Program-made: the position numbers and the translations under genes | Notes under the pieces: model-generated | Databases searched by the model: none | Told to the model about the DNA's origin: nothing | The model's input: the letters and a program-made list of their open reading frames with translations, nothing else | Shown here: one piece after another, positions 25,489 to 32,022 of the stretch | Layout of the letters: each line of letters begins with the position of its first letter | Numbering within the stretch: position 1 is the first letter of the stretch | NCBI GenBank assembly: GCA_000198515.1 | Contig: FP929140.1 | Coordinates: forward strand, 4,252,527 to 4,316,526 | DNA length: 64,000 nucleotides | Origin: a gamma proteobacterium HdN1 | GTDB taxonomy: Bacteria; Pseudomonadota; Gammaproteobacteria; Pseudomonadales; Ketobacteraceae | Reading direction: 5' to 3'

Positions 25489-25529
25489 GGCGCCCCCCAC
25501 ATTGTTTCGAGGTTAAAAAAACGAGTCAT
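25485..25529 (-). CDS. 14-codon upstream ORF coupled to radC
   Basis: The first ATG after the SD strand GGAGAAACAC opens a short ORF, MTRFFNLETMWGAP, whose TGA overlaps the radC ATG (ATGA). In the other leaders the gene itself starts at this position. radC would therefore be translated by re-initiation, or the peptide is a vestige of a lost gene or a regulatory peptide. Confidence 0.5.
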   Translation of the reverse strand: MTRFFNLETMWGAP

Positions 25530-25687
25530 TGTGTTTCTCCAGTGAGTGCCAGAGAAACACGCCCCCAATTGGGAGAGGTTCTCCCAGCAGGTGGTGGTTG
25601 ATTAAAAAATAAACCCGATCACAAGGATCGCCCGCATTGCAGGTTTAGGTACGGGTTAAAGGGCCTGCAAGACAGTGCAGTGCTGTT
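25530..25687 (-). promoter_or_regulatory. Structured RNA leader E (radC)
   Basis: On the minus strand: AACAGC (25687-25682), P1 CTGCA-CTGTCT-TGCAG, ACCTAAACCT loop of P2 (stem CCCGTA/ATGCGGG), P3 CGATCC/GGATCG-like stem, and GGTTTA after P3, which pairs with TAAACC of the loop. The hairpin TGGGAG/CTCCCA, anti-SD GTGTTTCTC and SD strand GAGAAACAC follow. In this copy the pseudoknot pair has changed from G-C to A-T on both strands compared with A1. Confidence 0.75.
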
Positions 25688-25774
25688 AACCTCGCCACTA
25701 TAGCGAGGTTCTCGTGAAACGGTCAACGTGGGGGCGGGACACGCGAGATCGCGGGGGATCCATGATGCCCAGTT

Positions 25775-26014
25775 TCAGTGGGTCGGAAGCGAGCAGTGAT
25801 TCCGGAGTATCGCTACTCGGACGGCCAGATCCAAGTGGATTTTTGCCAGCAGCAATATCAAGGATACGACGATGACGGCAGGCAGCGGTTGCCAAGAATG
25901 GGTCAGGAGAAGGCTTGCGACCGCTACCGCTAGCAGCACTCGGCATACCCAGAGCCAACGAAGGTTTTTTCGTAGGGCCGTTTGTTGCGAATGGGAAGAG
26001 GGCTCGGCAATCAT
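25775..26014 (-). CDS. Small membrane protein, 79 residues
   Basis: Two hydrophobic segments (WVCRVLLAVAVASLLL and AVIVVSLILLLAKIHL) separated by a short loop. It shares layout and the HLD/HLH...AVRVAILRN motif with the protein at 26275-26547, so the two are paralogues. GGAG lies 11 nt before the ATG. The function is unknown. Confidence 0.55.
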   Translation of the reverse strand: MIAEPSSHSQQTALRKNLRWLWVCRVLLAVAVASLLLTHSWQPLPAVIVVSLILLLAKIHLDLAVRVAILRNHCSLPTH

Positions 26015-26093
26015 GTGCGGTTATGCTCCGTTTGCCACAACAGAGCCTGCACACGATACGCGTGCAGGACTGTTTAAGCGGATAACGATACGG

Positions 26094-26216
26094 CTATTCA
26101 GATTTTTCCTGCTCCAAAAGCAGTGCAAACGCTTTTTTTTCCGCCTTTTCAGCGAAATAGCAGTAAATAACAAGTACCCATCCTAAAAAGGAAAGGATGT
26201 ACACAGTATCTATCAT
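26094..26216 (-). CDS. 40-residue single-helix membrane protein
   Basis: The ORF starts MIDTVYILSFLGWVLVIYCY, one membrane helix, and ends in a charged helix (FAEKAEKKAFALLLEQEKSE). It has the same topology as the tiny ORFs of both arrays but no direct sequence match. It lies between two small membrane-protein genes on the same strand. Confidence 0.5.
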   Translation of the reverse strand: MIDTVYILSFLGWVLVIYCYFAEKAEKKAFALLLEQEKSE

Positions 26217-26274
26217 CGGTTGTCGAGCTCCAGATGGCATTTAGGGTTTTTAACGGTGAGCGGCACCCATTCCA

Positions 26275-26547
26275 TCAGGGGCCAGATTCGATCTGGCCCG
26301 CCAAGAAATGGATCTCATTTTTGAGAAGCGCTACCCTGCCTGCAAAATGCAAATGAAAAGCGGCCAGAACCAAGATGGCAGGAATACTTGCCAAGACCGT
26401 GGATAATTCCCACGTTTGCCAGTCAGTCGCAAGCCTTGCCGCCAGTGCCCCCATCACGATACGAGTGTACCACACCCAGATTTGGGTTTTGGCGAGTGAC
26501 GCCTGAAGCATCCCTAGCTTCTTTTGCGCGAAATTTAGATTAGTCAT
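26275..26547 (-). CDS. Small membrane protein, 90 residues
   Basis: The start ATG 26547 is set by the SD in its switch leader. Two hydrophobic segments (YTRIVMGALAARLA and VLASIPAILVLAAFHL) follow an N-terminal amphipathic helix. It ends FAGRVALLKNEIHFLAGQI. It is a paralogue of the 79-residue protein at 25775. The function is unknown. Confidence 0.6.
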   Translation of the reverse strand: MTNLNFAQKKLGMLQASLAKTQIWVWYTRIVMGALAARLATDWQTWELSTVLASIPAILVLAAFHLHFAGRVALLKNEIHFLAGQIESGP

Positions 26548-26610
26548 TATGTTCTCCATGAGCTGAAAATGCCCCATGGAAAACACCCCAAGGGGTGATT
26601 CCCTTGGGGC
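26548..26610 (-). promoter_or_regulatory. Short switch leader of the 90-residue membrane protein gene
   Basis: On the minus strand, hairpin CCCCAAGG/CCTTGGGG with loop GAATCACC, then TGTTTTCCATG, which pairs over 11 bp (one G-U) with CATGGAGAACA containing the SD, then ATAATG. The SD mimic in the hairpin is weaker than in other copies. Confidence 0.62.
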
Positions 26611-26630
26611 AGGATTGAAAGATTGAAAGG

Positions 26631-26879
26631 TTACGCCGGTATCCTGTCAGTGCATCGGCCATGGCTGCCAAGCTCATGTTCGACCACCGTAAAGAAGTCT
26701 CCATCGTTGGGCAGGAGCTCCTCAAGAAGGTCGCCAATTGAGCTAAGGCGCTCAACGACGGCTTCGACCTTAAGGAAAGTGGTATCTACATGCTCGTAAT
26801 CGACGAGCATGATCCGCCACGAATTTCCGGCACCGATTTTCCGATACAGGCTTACAAACACGCTGATTGCGTTAGACAT
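26631..26879 (-). CDS. Small soluble protein, 82 residues, unknown
   Basis: It starts MSNAISVFVSLYRKIGAGNS at ATG 26879, set by the SD of a long structured leader. It is mostly acidic helix (VEAVVERLSSIGDLLEELLP) with no membrane segment. It is the first gene of a run of four small genes that lead to radC on the same strand. Confidence 0.58.
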   Translation of the reverse strand: MSNAISVFVSLYRKIGAGNSWRIMLVDYEHVDTTFLKVEAVVERLSSIGDLLEELLPNDGDFFTVVEHELGSHGRCTDRIPA

Positions 26880-27039
26880 AGGGTTCTCCTAAATAAAAAA
26901 ATGGGAGAAACCCTGCTACCCATCGGGGAGAAGTGTTCTCCCGGTGGGTGAAGTGATAAAGCAAACCCGATCCAAAGGATCGACCGCATTGCAGGTTTAA
27001 GTGCGGTGAAAAGGGACTGCAAGACAGTGCAGCGCTGTT
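26880..27039 (-). promoter_or_regulatory. Structured RNA leader I
   Basis: On the minus strand: AACAGC (27039-27034), P1 CTGCA-CTGTCT-TGCAG, P2 ACCGCA/TGCGGT with loop TTAAACCT, P3 CGATCC-TTT-GGATCG, and GGTTT at 26963-26967, which pairs with AAACC of the loop. Then hairpin CGGGAGA/TCTCCC, anti-SD AGGGTTTCTCC and SD strand GGAGAACCCT right before ATG. P3 here shares no sequence with P3 of A1 but pairs perfectly. Confidence 0.75.
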
Positions 27040-27107
27040 TTCGTAATCGAAGATATACCGCTATCCATTTGGTTTCAAGGGGAGTTTTGTAGGTGCTTTC
27101 CGACTCC

Positions 27108-27400
27108 AACGCTTGCGAGCTGCGCCAGAGTTCCGTACTCTGATGGCCGTAAAACAGCACTGCACTGTCTTGCAGACCCGTTAGCTCGCACCTGAACCTT
27201 CAATGCGAGGCCCAGCGTAAGCGTGCGGCGGTTCATTTTTAGTCAACCACCCTGGAAGGGAGCACCTTCCGGGGATCTGCTCGCTTCCAGTTTTTTGTCA
27301 ACGAAAAACAAGGAGGCGTAATGCCTGATTTAGAGCACAAACTGTGGGTCGAGTATCGCAGGAATCAACTGGTCATCAAAAACATCGAGCGAGTATTGCT
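27108..27400 (+). repeat. Direct repeat, copy 1 (leader plus 5' part of membrane gene)
   Basis: About 290 bp starting AACGCTTGCGAGCTGCGCCA recur almost unchanged at 27956. The repeat includes the whole structured leader and the first 25-30 codons of the gene. It marks a tandem duplication with a period of about 848 bp. Confidence 0.8.
27153..27320 (+). promoter_or_regulatory. Structured RNA leader K
   Basis: AACAGC, P1 CTGCA-CTGTCT-TGCAG, P2 GCTCGCA/TGCGAGGC with loop CCTGAACC, P3 near GCGTAAGCG, then GGTTCA (27230-27235), which pairs with TGAACC (27193-27198). The switch hairpin is CCTGGAAGG/CCTTCCGGGG. CGCTTCC pairs with the SD strand GGAGGCG (one G-U) before ATG 27321. Confidence 0.74.
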
Positions 27401-27602
27401 CAGTCTGTCAGGAAGCAGCGTATATTTTTCTTTCTCAAAAGAGTGGGTTACGTCCTGTACCGATTGGCACGTCCAAGTGAGCATCATGTTTGGAGTGTTT
27501 TTGTTTTGGCTGCCCCTCGCATGGATCAAGGCCACGGCGACAGCACACCTTGAAAGCTTCGAGCGAAACAAGGCGGCATCGCCCCCAAATGCGGATGGCT
27601 AG
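27321..27602 (+). CDS. 93-residue membrane protein, array 2 copy 1
   Basis: The N-terminus MPDLEHKLWVEYRRNQLVIK and the C-terminus (PLAWIKATATAHLESFERNK) are shared with the copy at 28170, while the middle (SLSGSSVYFSFSKEWVTSC and the second helix FGVFLFWLPLAWI) differs. Two hydrophobic stretches are likely membrane helices. AAGGAGG precedes the start. The function is unknown; the pattern of fixed ends and a variable middle suggests diversification. Confidence 0.62.
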   Translation: MPDLEHKLWVEYRRNQLVIKNIERVLLSLSGSSVYFSFSKEWVTSCTDWHVQVSIMFGVFLFWLPLAWIKATATAHLESFERNKAASPPNADG

Positions 27603-27650
27603 AAGCCCATTTTTTGTGTACACTTTCTTTATCTCTACGGAGGACTTGCT

Positions 27651-27809
27651 ATGGATCCTATTACTGCAATTATGCTTTCCGGCATGATCGTTGTTGGCGG
27701 TGGCCTTATTATCGCTTGGCGTCAAAACTGCATTCTTGAGAAGAAGTACGAGCAGTATTTGATTGAAAAGCGAGAGGCTGAGAAGCACGCGCAGCAACAA
27801 CCTCGATAG
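27651..27809 (+). CDS. 52-residue single-helix membrane protein, array 2 copy 1
   Basis: The N-terminal helix (AIMLSGMIVVGGGLIIAW) is followed by a charged helical tail starting RQNCILEKKYEQYLIEKREA. GGAGG lies 9 nt upstream, and a TGTACACT element near 27618 may be its -10. Paralogues at 28507 and 28732 keep the tail. It ends just before a terminator. Confidence 0.62.
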   Translation: MDPITAIMLSGMIVVGGGLIIAWRQNCILEKKYEQYLIEKREAEKHAQQQPR

Positions 27810-27828
27810 CCAATCAGCATTGATCGAC

Positions 27829-27855
27829 AAAAAAGGAGCTTCGGCTCCTTTTTTT
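27829..27855 (+). terminator. Rho-independent terminator
   Basis: AAAAAGGAGC-TTCG-GCTCCTTTTTTT after the 52-residue ORF. The same stem recurs at 28687, and a variant at 28893. Confidence 0.82.
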
Positions 27856-27955
27856 ATTTGTTTTCTTTGCCCGACAAAGTTAGCAAATCCGCATGGTGAC
27901 ATGGCACCCGAGCCACACTGGACTCGACGTGAGAACCTAGCCAAATCCGTAGCAT

Positions 27956-28249
27956 AACGCTTGCGAGCTGCGCCAGAGTTCCGTACCCTGATGGCCGTAA
28001 AACAGCACTGCACTGTCTTGCAGACCCGTTAGCTCGCACCTGAACCTTCAATGCGAGGCCCCGCGCAAGCGTGCGGCGGTTCATTTTTTAGTCAACCACC
28101 CTGGAAGGGAGCACCTTCCGGGGATCTGCTCGCTTCCAGTTTTTTGTCAACGAAAAACAAGGAGGCGTAATGCCTGATTTAGAGCAAACACTGTGGGTCG
28201 AGTATCGCAGGAATCAACTGGTTATCAAAAACATCGAGCGAGTATTGCT
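27956..28249 (+). repeat. Direct repeat, copy 2
   Basis: Second copy of the 27108 repeat with only scattered differences (for example GTACCC for GTACTC, and one extra T before TAGTCAACC). Between the terminator and this copy, 27856-27955 holds no recognisable gene. Confidence 0.8.
28001..28169 (+). promoter_or_regulatory. Structured RNA leader L
   Basis: A near-identical copy of leader K, 848 bp downstream, with the same P1, P2, pseudoknot and switch parts, ending at ATG 28170. It differs by one extra T in the poly-T after the pseudoknot strand. Confidence 0.74.
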
Positions 28250-28457
28250 CGGTTTTTGCACCACCAGCGGAGGTGCGTACCTGTACTTTTCTAAGGCGCT
28301 GGTGACGTCCTGTACAAGCCTGTACGCCCAACTGGGCGTCATGCTCGTAGGGTTTGCACTTTGGCTGCCCCTCGCATGGATCAAGGCCACGGCGACAGCA
28401 CACCTTGAAAGCTTCGAGCGAAACAAGACTGCATTGCCCCCGAAAGCGGATGGCTAG
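28170..28457 (+). CDS. 95-residue membrane protein, array 2 copy 2
   Basis: Paralogue of the 27321 gene. Residues 1-28 and the last 30 residues are nearly identical, and the middle (GFCTTSGGAYLYFSKALVTS and VMLVGFALWLPL) is different but keeps the hydrophobic pattern. It shares the structured leader. Confidence 0.62.
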   Translation: MPDLEQTLWVEYRRNQLVIKNIERVLLGFCTTSGGAYLYFSKALVTSCTSLYAQLGVMLVGFALWLPLAWIKATATAHLESFERNKTALPPKADG

Positions 28458-28506
28458 ATGCCCATTTTTTGTGTACACTTTATTTAAACTCTGCGGAGGG
28501 TTCTTT

Positions 28507-28662
28507 ATGGATTTCTTTACTGCCTATTTGCTTACTGGAGTCATCACGATTGGTTGCGCTATTGTCATCGCGTGGCGTCAAAACTGCATTCTTGAGAAGA
28601 AATACGAGCAGTACTTGATTGAAAAACGCGAGGCTGAGAAGCACGCGCAGCAGCAATCTTGA
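28507..28662 (+). CDS. 51-residue single-helix membrane protein, array 2 copy 2
   Basis: Starts MDFFTAYLLTGVITIGCAIV (helix) with the same RQNCILEKKYEQYLIEKREA tail as copy 1. GGAGG is upstream. The tail is kept exactly while the helix has changed. Confidence 0.62.
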   Translation: MDFFTAYLLTGVITIGCAIVIAWRQNCILEKKYEQYLIEKREAEKHAQQQS

Positions 28663-28686
28663 TAATCAATTAGCGTTGATCGACAT

Positions 28687-28709
28687 AAAAGGAGCTTCGG
28701 CTCCTTTTA
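28687..28709 (+). terminator. Rho-independent terminator
   Basis: AAAAGGAGC-TTCG-GCTCCTTTT, 25 nt after the stop of the second small ORF. The next small ORF starts only 23 nt later, so readthrough or a promoter inside would be needed. Confidence 0.72.
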
Positions 28710-28731
28710 TTATCTCTACGGAGGACTTGCG

Positions 28732-28887
28732 ATGGATTTATTTACTGCCTATTTGATTGCAGGAACGACGACGATCGTTTGCGCTACTCTCTTTGCTTGG
28801 CGTCAACATTGCCTGCTCGAAAAAGAGTACGAGCAGTATTTGATTGAAAAACGCGAGGCTGAAAAGCACGCGCACCCGCAATCTTGA
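28732..28887 (+). CDS. 51-residue single-helix membrane protein, array 2 copy 3
   Basis: Starts MDLFTAYLIAGTTTIVCATL and keeps the charged tail with small changes (RQHCLLEKEYEQYLIEKREA). It has no large partner gene, unlike copies 1 and 2. ACGGAGGAC lies upstream. Confidence 0.6.
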   Translation: MDLFTAYLIAGTTTIVCATLFAWRQHCLLEKEYEQYLIEKREAEKHAHPQS

Positions 28888-28892
28888 TCAAC

Positions 28893-28920
28893 AAAAAAGG
28901 AGCCTAGGCTCCTTTTTTTT
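28893..28920. terminator. Bidirectional-looking terminator between convergent genes
   Basis: AAAAAAGGAGCC/GGCTCCTTTTTTTT, a perfect palindrome with T runs in both directions. It also contains the stop codon of the minus-strand gene 28904-29668. Confidence 0.75.
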
Positions 28921-29668
28921 GTGCTGTTTTTCGAGACTTGGCTTTTCGCGGTGCTGCGCGGCTGCTTGTGGGTATATCAGCGCTCGTTGGCCACGTAGTA
29001 AAAAACGACCCACTGGAAATCAGGCGCGGTGTGGCGGCCAGTGCAAATAGCAGCAGCCATGATTTTGTAATAGGCGCGATGAACACCGCCCAATCCTGTG
29101 CGTCAATGAAGCCGAATTTTCTCAGTAGCAGCGCCTCACAAATCAGTCGATCAAACTGTTGCAGCTTCCCAATCAAATCCTGTTCCAGCACAAACGGAGC
29201 GCTTAACACCATTGGCGGATAGTTTCCGATAGGCTCCGAGGGGAGTCTTACAGGCTGGATGGATGCGCCACTCAACAGCGTAATCTCGCCGGTGGCTTTA
29301 CGAACCTGTGCCAGCTTCTCTTGGCTGCTTTGAAGCTGTGCGGCAATTTGCTCGACACGCTGTAGCATCTCGCGCTCACGCTTCGAGGTTGGGTCACTCT
29401 GGCGGCGACACAAGGCCTCATCGAATGCAACGAGGCAGGTAGGCTCGGCCCCCTTGCCTGACGACGGTATACGACACAGATGATTCGCCAAATGAGAGTG
29501 GAATTGAGGTGCCTGCTCCAGCCGCTTTTTGTCGCGATAGAAGCGTTCCTCAGCGGCCAATTCTTCGGGCGTCAGCAGGCGCCGTTTTACATTTTTTTTG
29601 GTCACGTGTGCGGCTTTTGGCGGGCTTGGGAGTGAACGGCGCGTGAGAGGTTTTCGAGTGGTGGTCAT
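28904..29668 (-). CDS. ICE protein distantly resembling the DUF1845/PFL_4669 (AcaB-like) family
   Basis: A 254-residue soluble protein. The N-terminus is very basic (MTTTRKPLTRRSLPSPPKAA) and continues with KKNVKRRLLTPEELAAEERF; the middle is a predicted coiled coil (REREMLQRVEQIAAQLQSSQ), and the C-terminal part DRLICEALLLRKFGFIDAQDW resembles the end of PFL_4669-type proteins (compare ALLARHFGLISGQDW at 32559-33392). The C-terminus is again basic. The start ATG 29668 has no good SD; the frame runs to 29839. It may be a diverged DNA-binding regulator; this is inference. Confidence 0.55.
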   Translation of the reverse strand: MTTTRKPLTRRSLPSPPKAAHVTKKNVKRRLLTPEELAAEERFYRDKKRLEQAPQFHSHLANHLCRIPSSGKGAEPTCLVAFDEALCRRQSDPTSKREREMLQRVEQIAAQLQSSQEKLAQVRKATGEITLLSGASIQPVRLPSEPIGNYPPMVLSAPFVLEQDLIGKLQQFDRLICEALLLRKFGFIDAQDWAVFIAPITKSWLLLFALAATPRLISSGSFFTTWPTSADIPTSSRAAPRKAKSRKTAQKKGA

Positions 29669-29877
29669 CACAAAAAATCCGGAAGGATGCCCGCCCCTGA
29701 AAGGGGCGGGGATGTTGCAAATGGCGCATAACGGATAGAGAGTGGTGCAGATTCTTTTTTCCGATCGTGATCTTAAACAGCGCCGGATCACCGATAGCCG
29801 TGCACGGTTTCCCGCACAAAAGGCCCGCGTATTTAACAATCGCCCACGGAAGCGATAAGTGGGTTCATTTCAGCGCA

Positions 29878-30048
29878 AACCGCTGGCAAATCCGTCAATC
29901 CCGAAAACGATTGGATCAGTGATCGTCTGGGCCAGTGACCGGATTTCAAGTTGGCGCAGCCGCCTGTGGTGGGCGGATTTGCCAGCGGTTCGTCTATGTT
30001 GGAATCCGTAAACAGCCATCCGAAGATCGCTGTTTACGGCAAACATAG
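29878..30048. repeat. Long inverted repeats in the intergenic region before the DUF3577 gene's 3' end
   Basis: The 17-bp arms AACCGCTGGCAAATCCG (29878-29894) and CGGATTTGCCAGCGGTT (29974-29990) are perfectly complementary. Next to them a composite stem is formed by CTATGTT/AACATAG (29994-30000 and 30042-30048) around CCGTAAACAG/CTGTTTACGG (30006-30015 and 30030-30039). No gene is visible from 29669 to 30202. It could be an origin, ssi or oriT-like element, or a structured RNA. Confidence 0.6.
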
Positions 30049-30202
30049 AGAAATGTACACCTAGCGGCATAGATCAAGCCAGTCGCGGCGATGGCCTAAT
30101 ACCGAAGGCAATGAGCCCTCTTGAGAACAAGAGGCGCGATTGCAGGCTCAAGTCGCGCGAACTGGGTGGTCATACCACGTCAGATTGCACGACTATACCA
30201 TA

Positions 30203-30895
30203 TCAAGCGCGTTTCGCATCACGAACAAACAAGAGTCGTCCCTCTTGGCTACACCAAGTGCGAACGTATGTGCCCGTACAGTCAATTTCCCAGAGCTTCA
30301 GATCCAACTCTGGGTCATTTTTCAGCAGCACGATGCGTTCAGGACGCTCCGCTAAACGAACTCTCCACGACGGTACAGGCATTGCGTGCGCAGGTTCGGA
30401 AACCGTACCCACACTTGCTGCAGGGTACTCCTCTTGCTGCGCCAGTTCTTGTGGCGCTGGAGGTTGTCCCAGCGTTTCCACTGAAACATCCGATGAGCTG
30501 TGATCAATGACAAGTTTGCCATTGATCCAAGCTTTTCGAACTTGCAGCAGGCTGCCCTTGATGCAGGCCCCCCACTCGCCTTCACGCTTGCCACGCTTGT
30601 ACTGAAACGCTTCGGCGCGCGTGTCGCCCGCCTTAAACTCAACGAAAATCTTTTGATTATCGTCGAAGGCAGCCTGAAGCGTTTTTACCGCTTCGATCGC
30701 CTTCGCACCTACGACCCGTAGATCGTAGAGCGAGCTTTCAGCACGCCCTTCGTCATTTTCGACGCCATATAAGGCGCCGATGGCCACGGCAAAGTAACCT
30801 TTGCCTTTGCCTGACGGTTTCACAAACCGCAAACGGTTAATGAAACCCACGCCGGTGGTGTGGAGGTTGTACGCTTTTGCTTCAAATTTGGACAT
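30203..30895 (-). CDS. STY4534-type ICE replication-associated protein (DUF3577)
   Basis: A 230-residue protein. The N-terminal domain (KAYNLHTTGVGFINRLRFVK, GYFAVAIGALYG, SLYDLRVVGAKAIEAVKTLQ, IFVEFKAGDTRAEAFQYKRG) matches the DUF3577 pattern of SPI-7 STY4534. The extra 90 residues at the C-terminus (WRVRLAERPERIVLLKNDPE) are unusual for the family. The start is ATG 30895 from the switch SD. It is thought to act in ICE replication or maintenance because of where it always occurs. Confidence 0.8.
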   Translation of the reverse strand: MSKFEAKAYNLHTTGVGFINRLRFVKPSGKGKGYFAVAIGALYGVENDEGRAESSLYDLRVVGAKAIEAVKTLQAAFDDNQKIFVEFKAGDTRAEAFQYKRGKREGEWGACIKGSLLQVRKAWINGKLVIDHSSSDVSVETLGQPPAPQELAQQEEYPAASVGTVSEPAHAMPVPSWRVRLAERPERIVLLKNDPELDLKLWEIDCTGTYVRTWCSQEGRLLFVRDAKRA

Positions 30896-31055
30896 GATGT
30901 TTCTCCAGAACGATGCCTGGAAAAACACATCCCCTGCGGAAGTGTTTTCCGCAGGCGGTAGGTAGGTTGAAATTGGGCCGTTGTTTTTTACAAAACAACT
31001 GAAGATCGCAGGCGCAAGTCTTCATAAAGGGTCGGCATAACGCCGTGTTTGTGCA
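30896..31055 (-). promoter_or_regulatory. Structured RNA leader J (divergent copy)
   Basis: On the minus strand: P1 CGGC-GTTAT-GCCG, GACCCTTTA as in other copies, P2 TGAAGA/TCTTCA with loop CTTGCGCCTGCGA, P3 GTTGTTTT/AAAACAAC, then GGCC, which could pair weakly with the loop. The switch hairpin CCTGCGGAA/TTCCGCAGG holds GGAAAACAC. GATGTGTTTTTCCAG pairs with CTGGAGAAACATC before the ATG. The fold is kept but most sequence has changed. Confidence 0.6.
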
Positions 31056-31115
31056 AAATCAGGATAACCGCCCCTAAATTTTTGTCAATATCGAATCAAC
31101 ATAGCCAATATCGAA

Positions 31116-31556
31116 TTAACAACAGGGCACATTGCACCAGTTGCACGCTGGCGAGCAGCTCTCCAAGGCGCTGTGGATTGCGCCAAGCTCACGGTCCGTT
31201 ATCGGTACACCTACCACCTGCACGCCCGCGACACCGCAATCTAGCGCCTCTACGGCTTGCTGTTCGGTGCGAGCGAGAAACAGGATGGGTTGGTGCCGAG
31301 TTTCATGAGTGCGTTTTAGGCGTTCTAGTAGCAGGGTAGCATCCGCGAACGACTGATCTACCAAGCAACGCGATGGCTGTAGTGCAGTGGCCAGAAAAAT
31401 TGCTTGTGATAGATCACTTGCGATGGACAGCAGCCAGTTGGCTTGCAGATAAAGGCGCAACGGTTGCAACACCTCCTCATCCCCCGCCAACAGTACATGG
31501 GGACGCATCCGTAGCCGGTACTCCCAACGCCAGTGTTGCGGTGCTCGTTTAGGCAT
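31116..31556 (-). CDS. Receiver-domain-like protein, unknown
   Basis: A 146-residue protein whose central part follows the alternating pattern of response-regulator receivers: HVLLAGDEEVLQPLRLYLQ, AIFLATALQPSRCLVDQSF, PILFLARTEQQAVEALDCG, AGVQVVGVPITDRELGAIH. A phospho-acceptor Asp would be expected at CLVDQSF. No output domain follows; the C-terminus is Cys-rich. Family assignment is tentative. Confidence 0.5.
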   Translation of the reverse strand: MPKRAPQHWRWEYRLRMRPHVLLAGDEEVLQPLRLYLQANWLLSIASDLSQAIFLATALQPSRCLVDQSFADATLLLERLKRTHETRHQPILFLARTEQQAVEALDCGVAGVQVVGVPITDRELGAIHSALESCSPACNWCNVPCC

Positions 31557-31580
31557 TCGTGATTATCGGCATTGTCGTGA

Positions 31581-31955
31581 TTACCGGCATTGGTGAATCG
31601 CTGTTTGTAGCAGCAGGTGGAAGGTTGCTTCATCTAGCGTTTTTTTTGCCAACTCAAAAAACACCCTACGTACCGAGTCGTCCGCCGAGTTGTCGCGCGG
31701 CTCAAAAAACTGATTGCGCTGGAAGATTTCATCACGCACCACGACCAAGCCTCGGTTGGCGGAGATTTGCAATTGTGCGGTGTTGGGTTCGATGTGTTCG
31801 ATCCGAATGGAGAGCGGCGTAGAAAACAAATTTTGAGCGGGCTCGCTCATGCTTTGAGCTTTTGGGTAGATGAATACGGATTCGCCGGGGGCGCGCGAAA
31901 GATGCAATCGCCCGCGCTGCGGCATGGATAATGTTTTTTTGGCGGCAATCGTCAT
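31581..31955 (-). CDS. Divergent CsrA/RsmA-like RNA-binding protein
   Basis: A 124-residue protein. Residues 16-29 (RLHLSRAPGESVFIYP) and about 47-78 (LSIRIEHIEPNTAQLQISAN, then GLVVVRDEIFQR) align by eye with the beta strands of CsrA, including an Arg in the first strand and the Arg of the VxREEIY motif used to bind RNA. It differs from CsrA by an N-terminal extension, a 15-residue insert after the first strand and a 35-residue C-terminal helix. CsrA binds GGA in hairpin loops over ribosome-binding sites. ICE-borne CsrA relatives that control transfer are known in Legionella. Here it could act on the leaders described. Confidence 0.65.
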   Translation of the reverse strand: MTIAAKKTLSMPQRGRLHLSRAPGESVFIYPKAQSMSEPAQNLFSTPLSIRIEHIEPNTAQLQISANRGLVVVRDEIFQRNQFFEPRDNSADDSVRRVFFELAKKTLDEATFHLLLQTAIHQCR

Positions 31956-32022
31956 AATGATCCCTAAATGAATAGTGCGGACACATCAAAACATATCGCT
32001 ACATCGTAGTCGCCACGATTGC

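Noticed and set aside
25698-26054. Minus-strand 118-codon ORF in another frame of the 79-residue membrane gene
   Set aside because: The 79-residue frame has the membrane pattern and a paralogue; this one does not.
30111-30721. Plus-strand ORFs overlapping the DUF3577 gene
   Set aside because: They are shadows of the minus-strand gene; no SD or homology.
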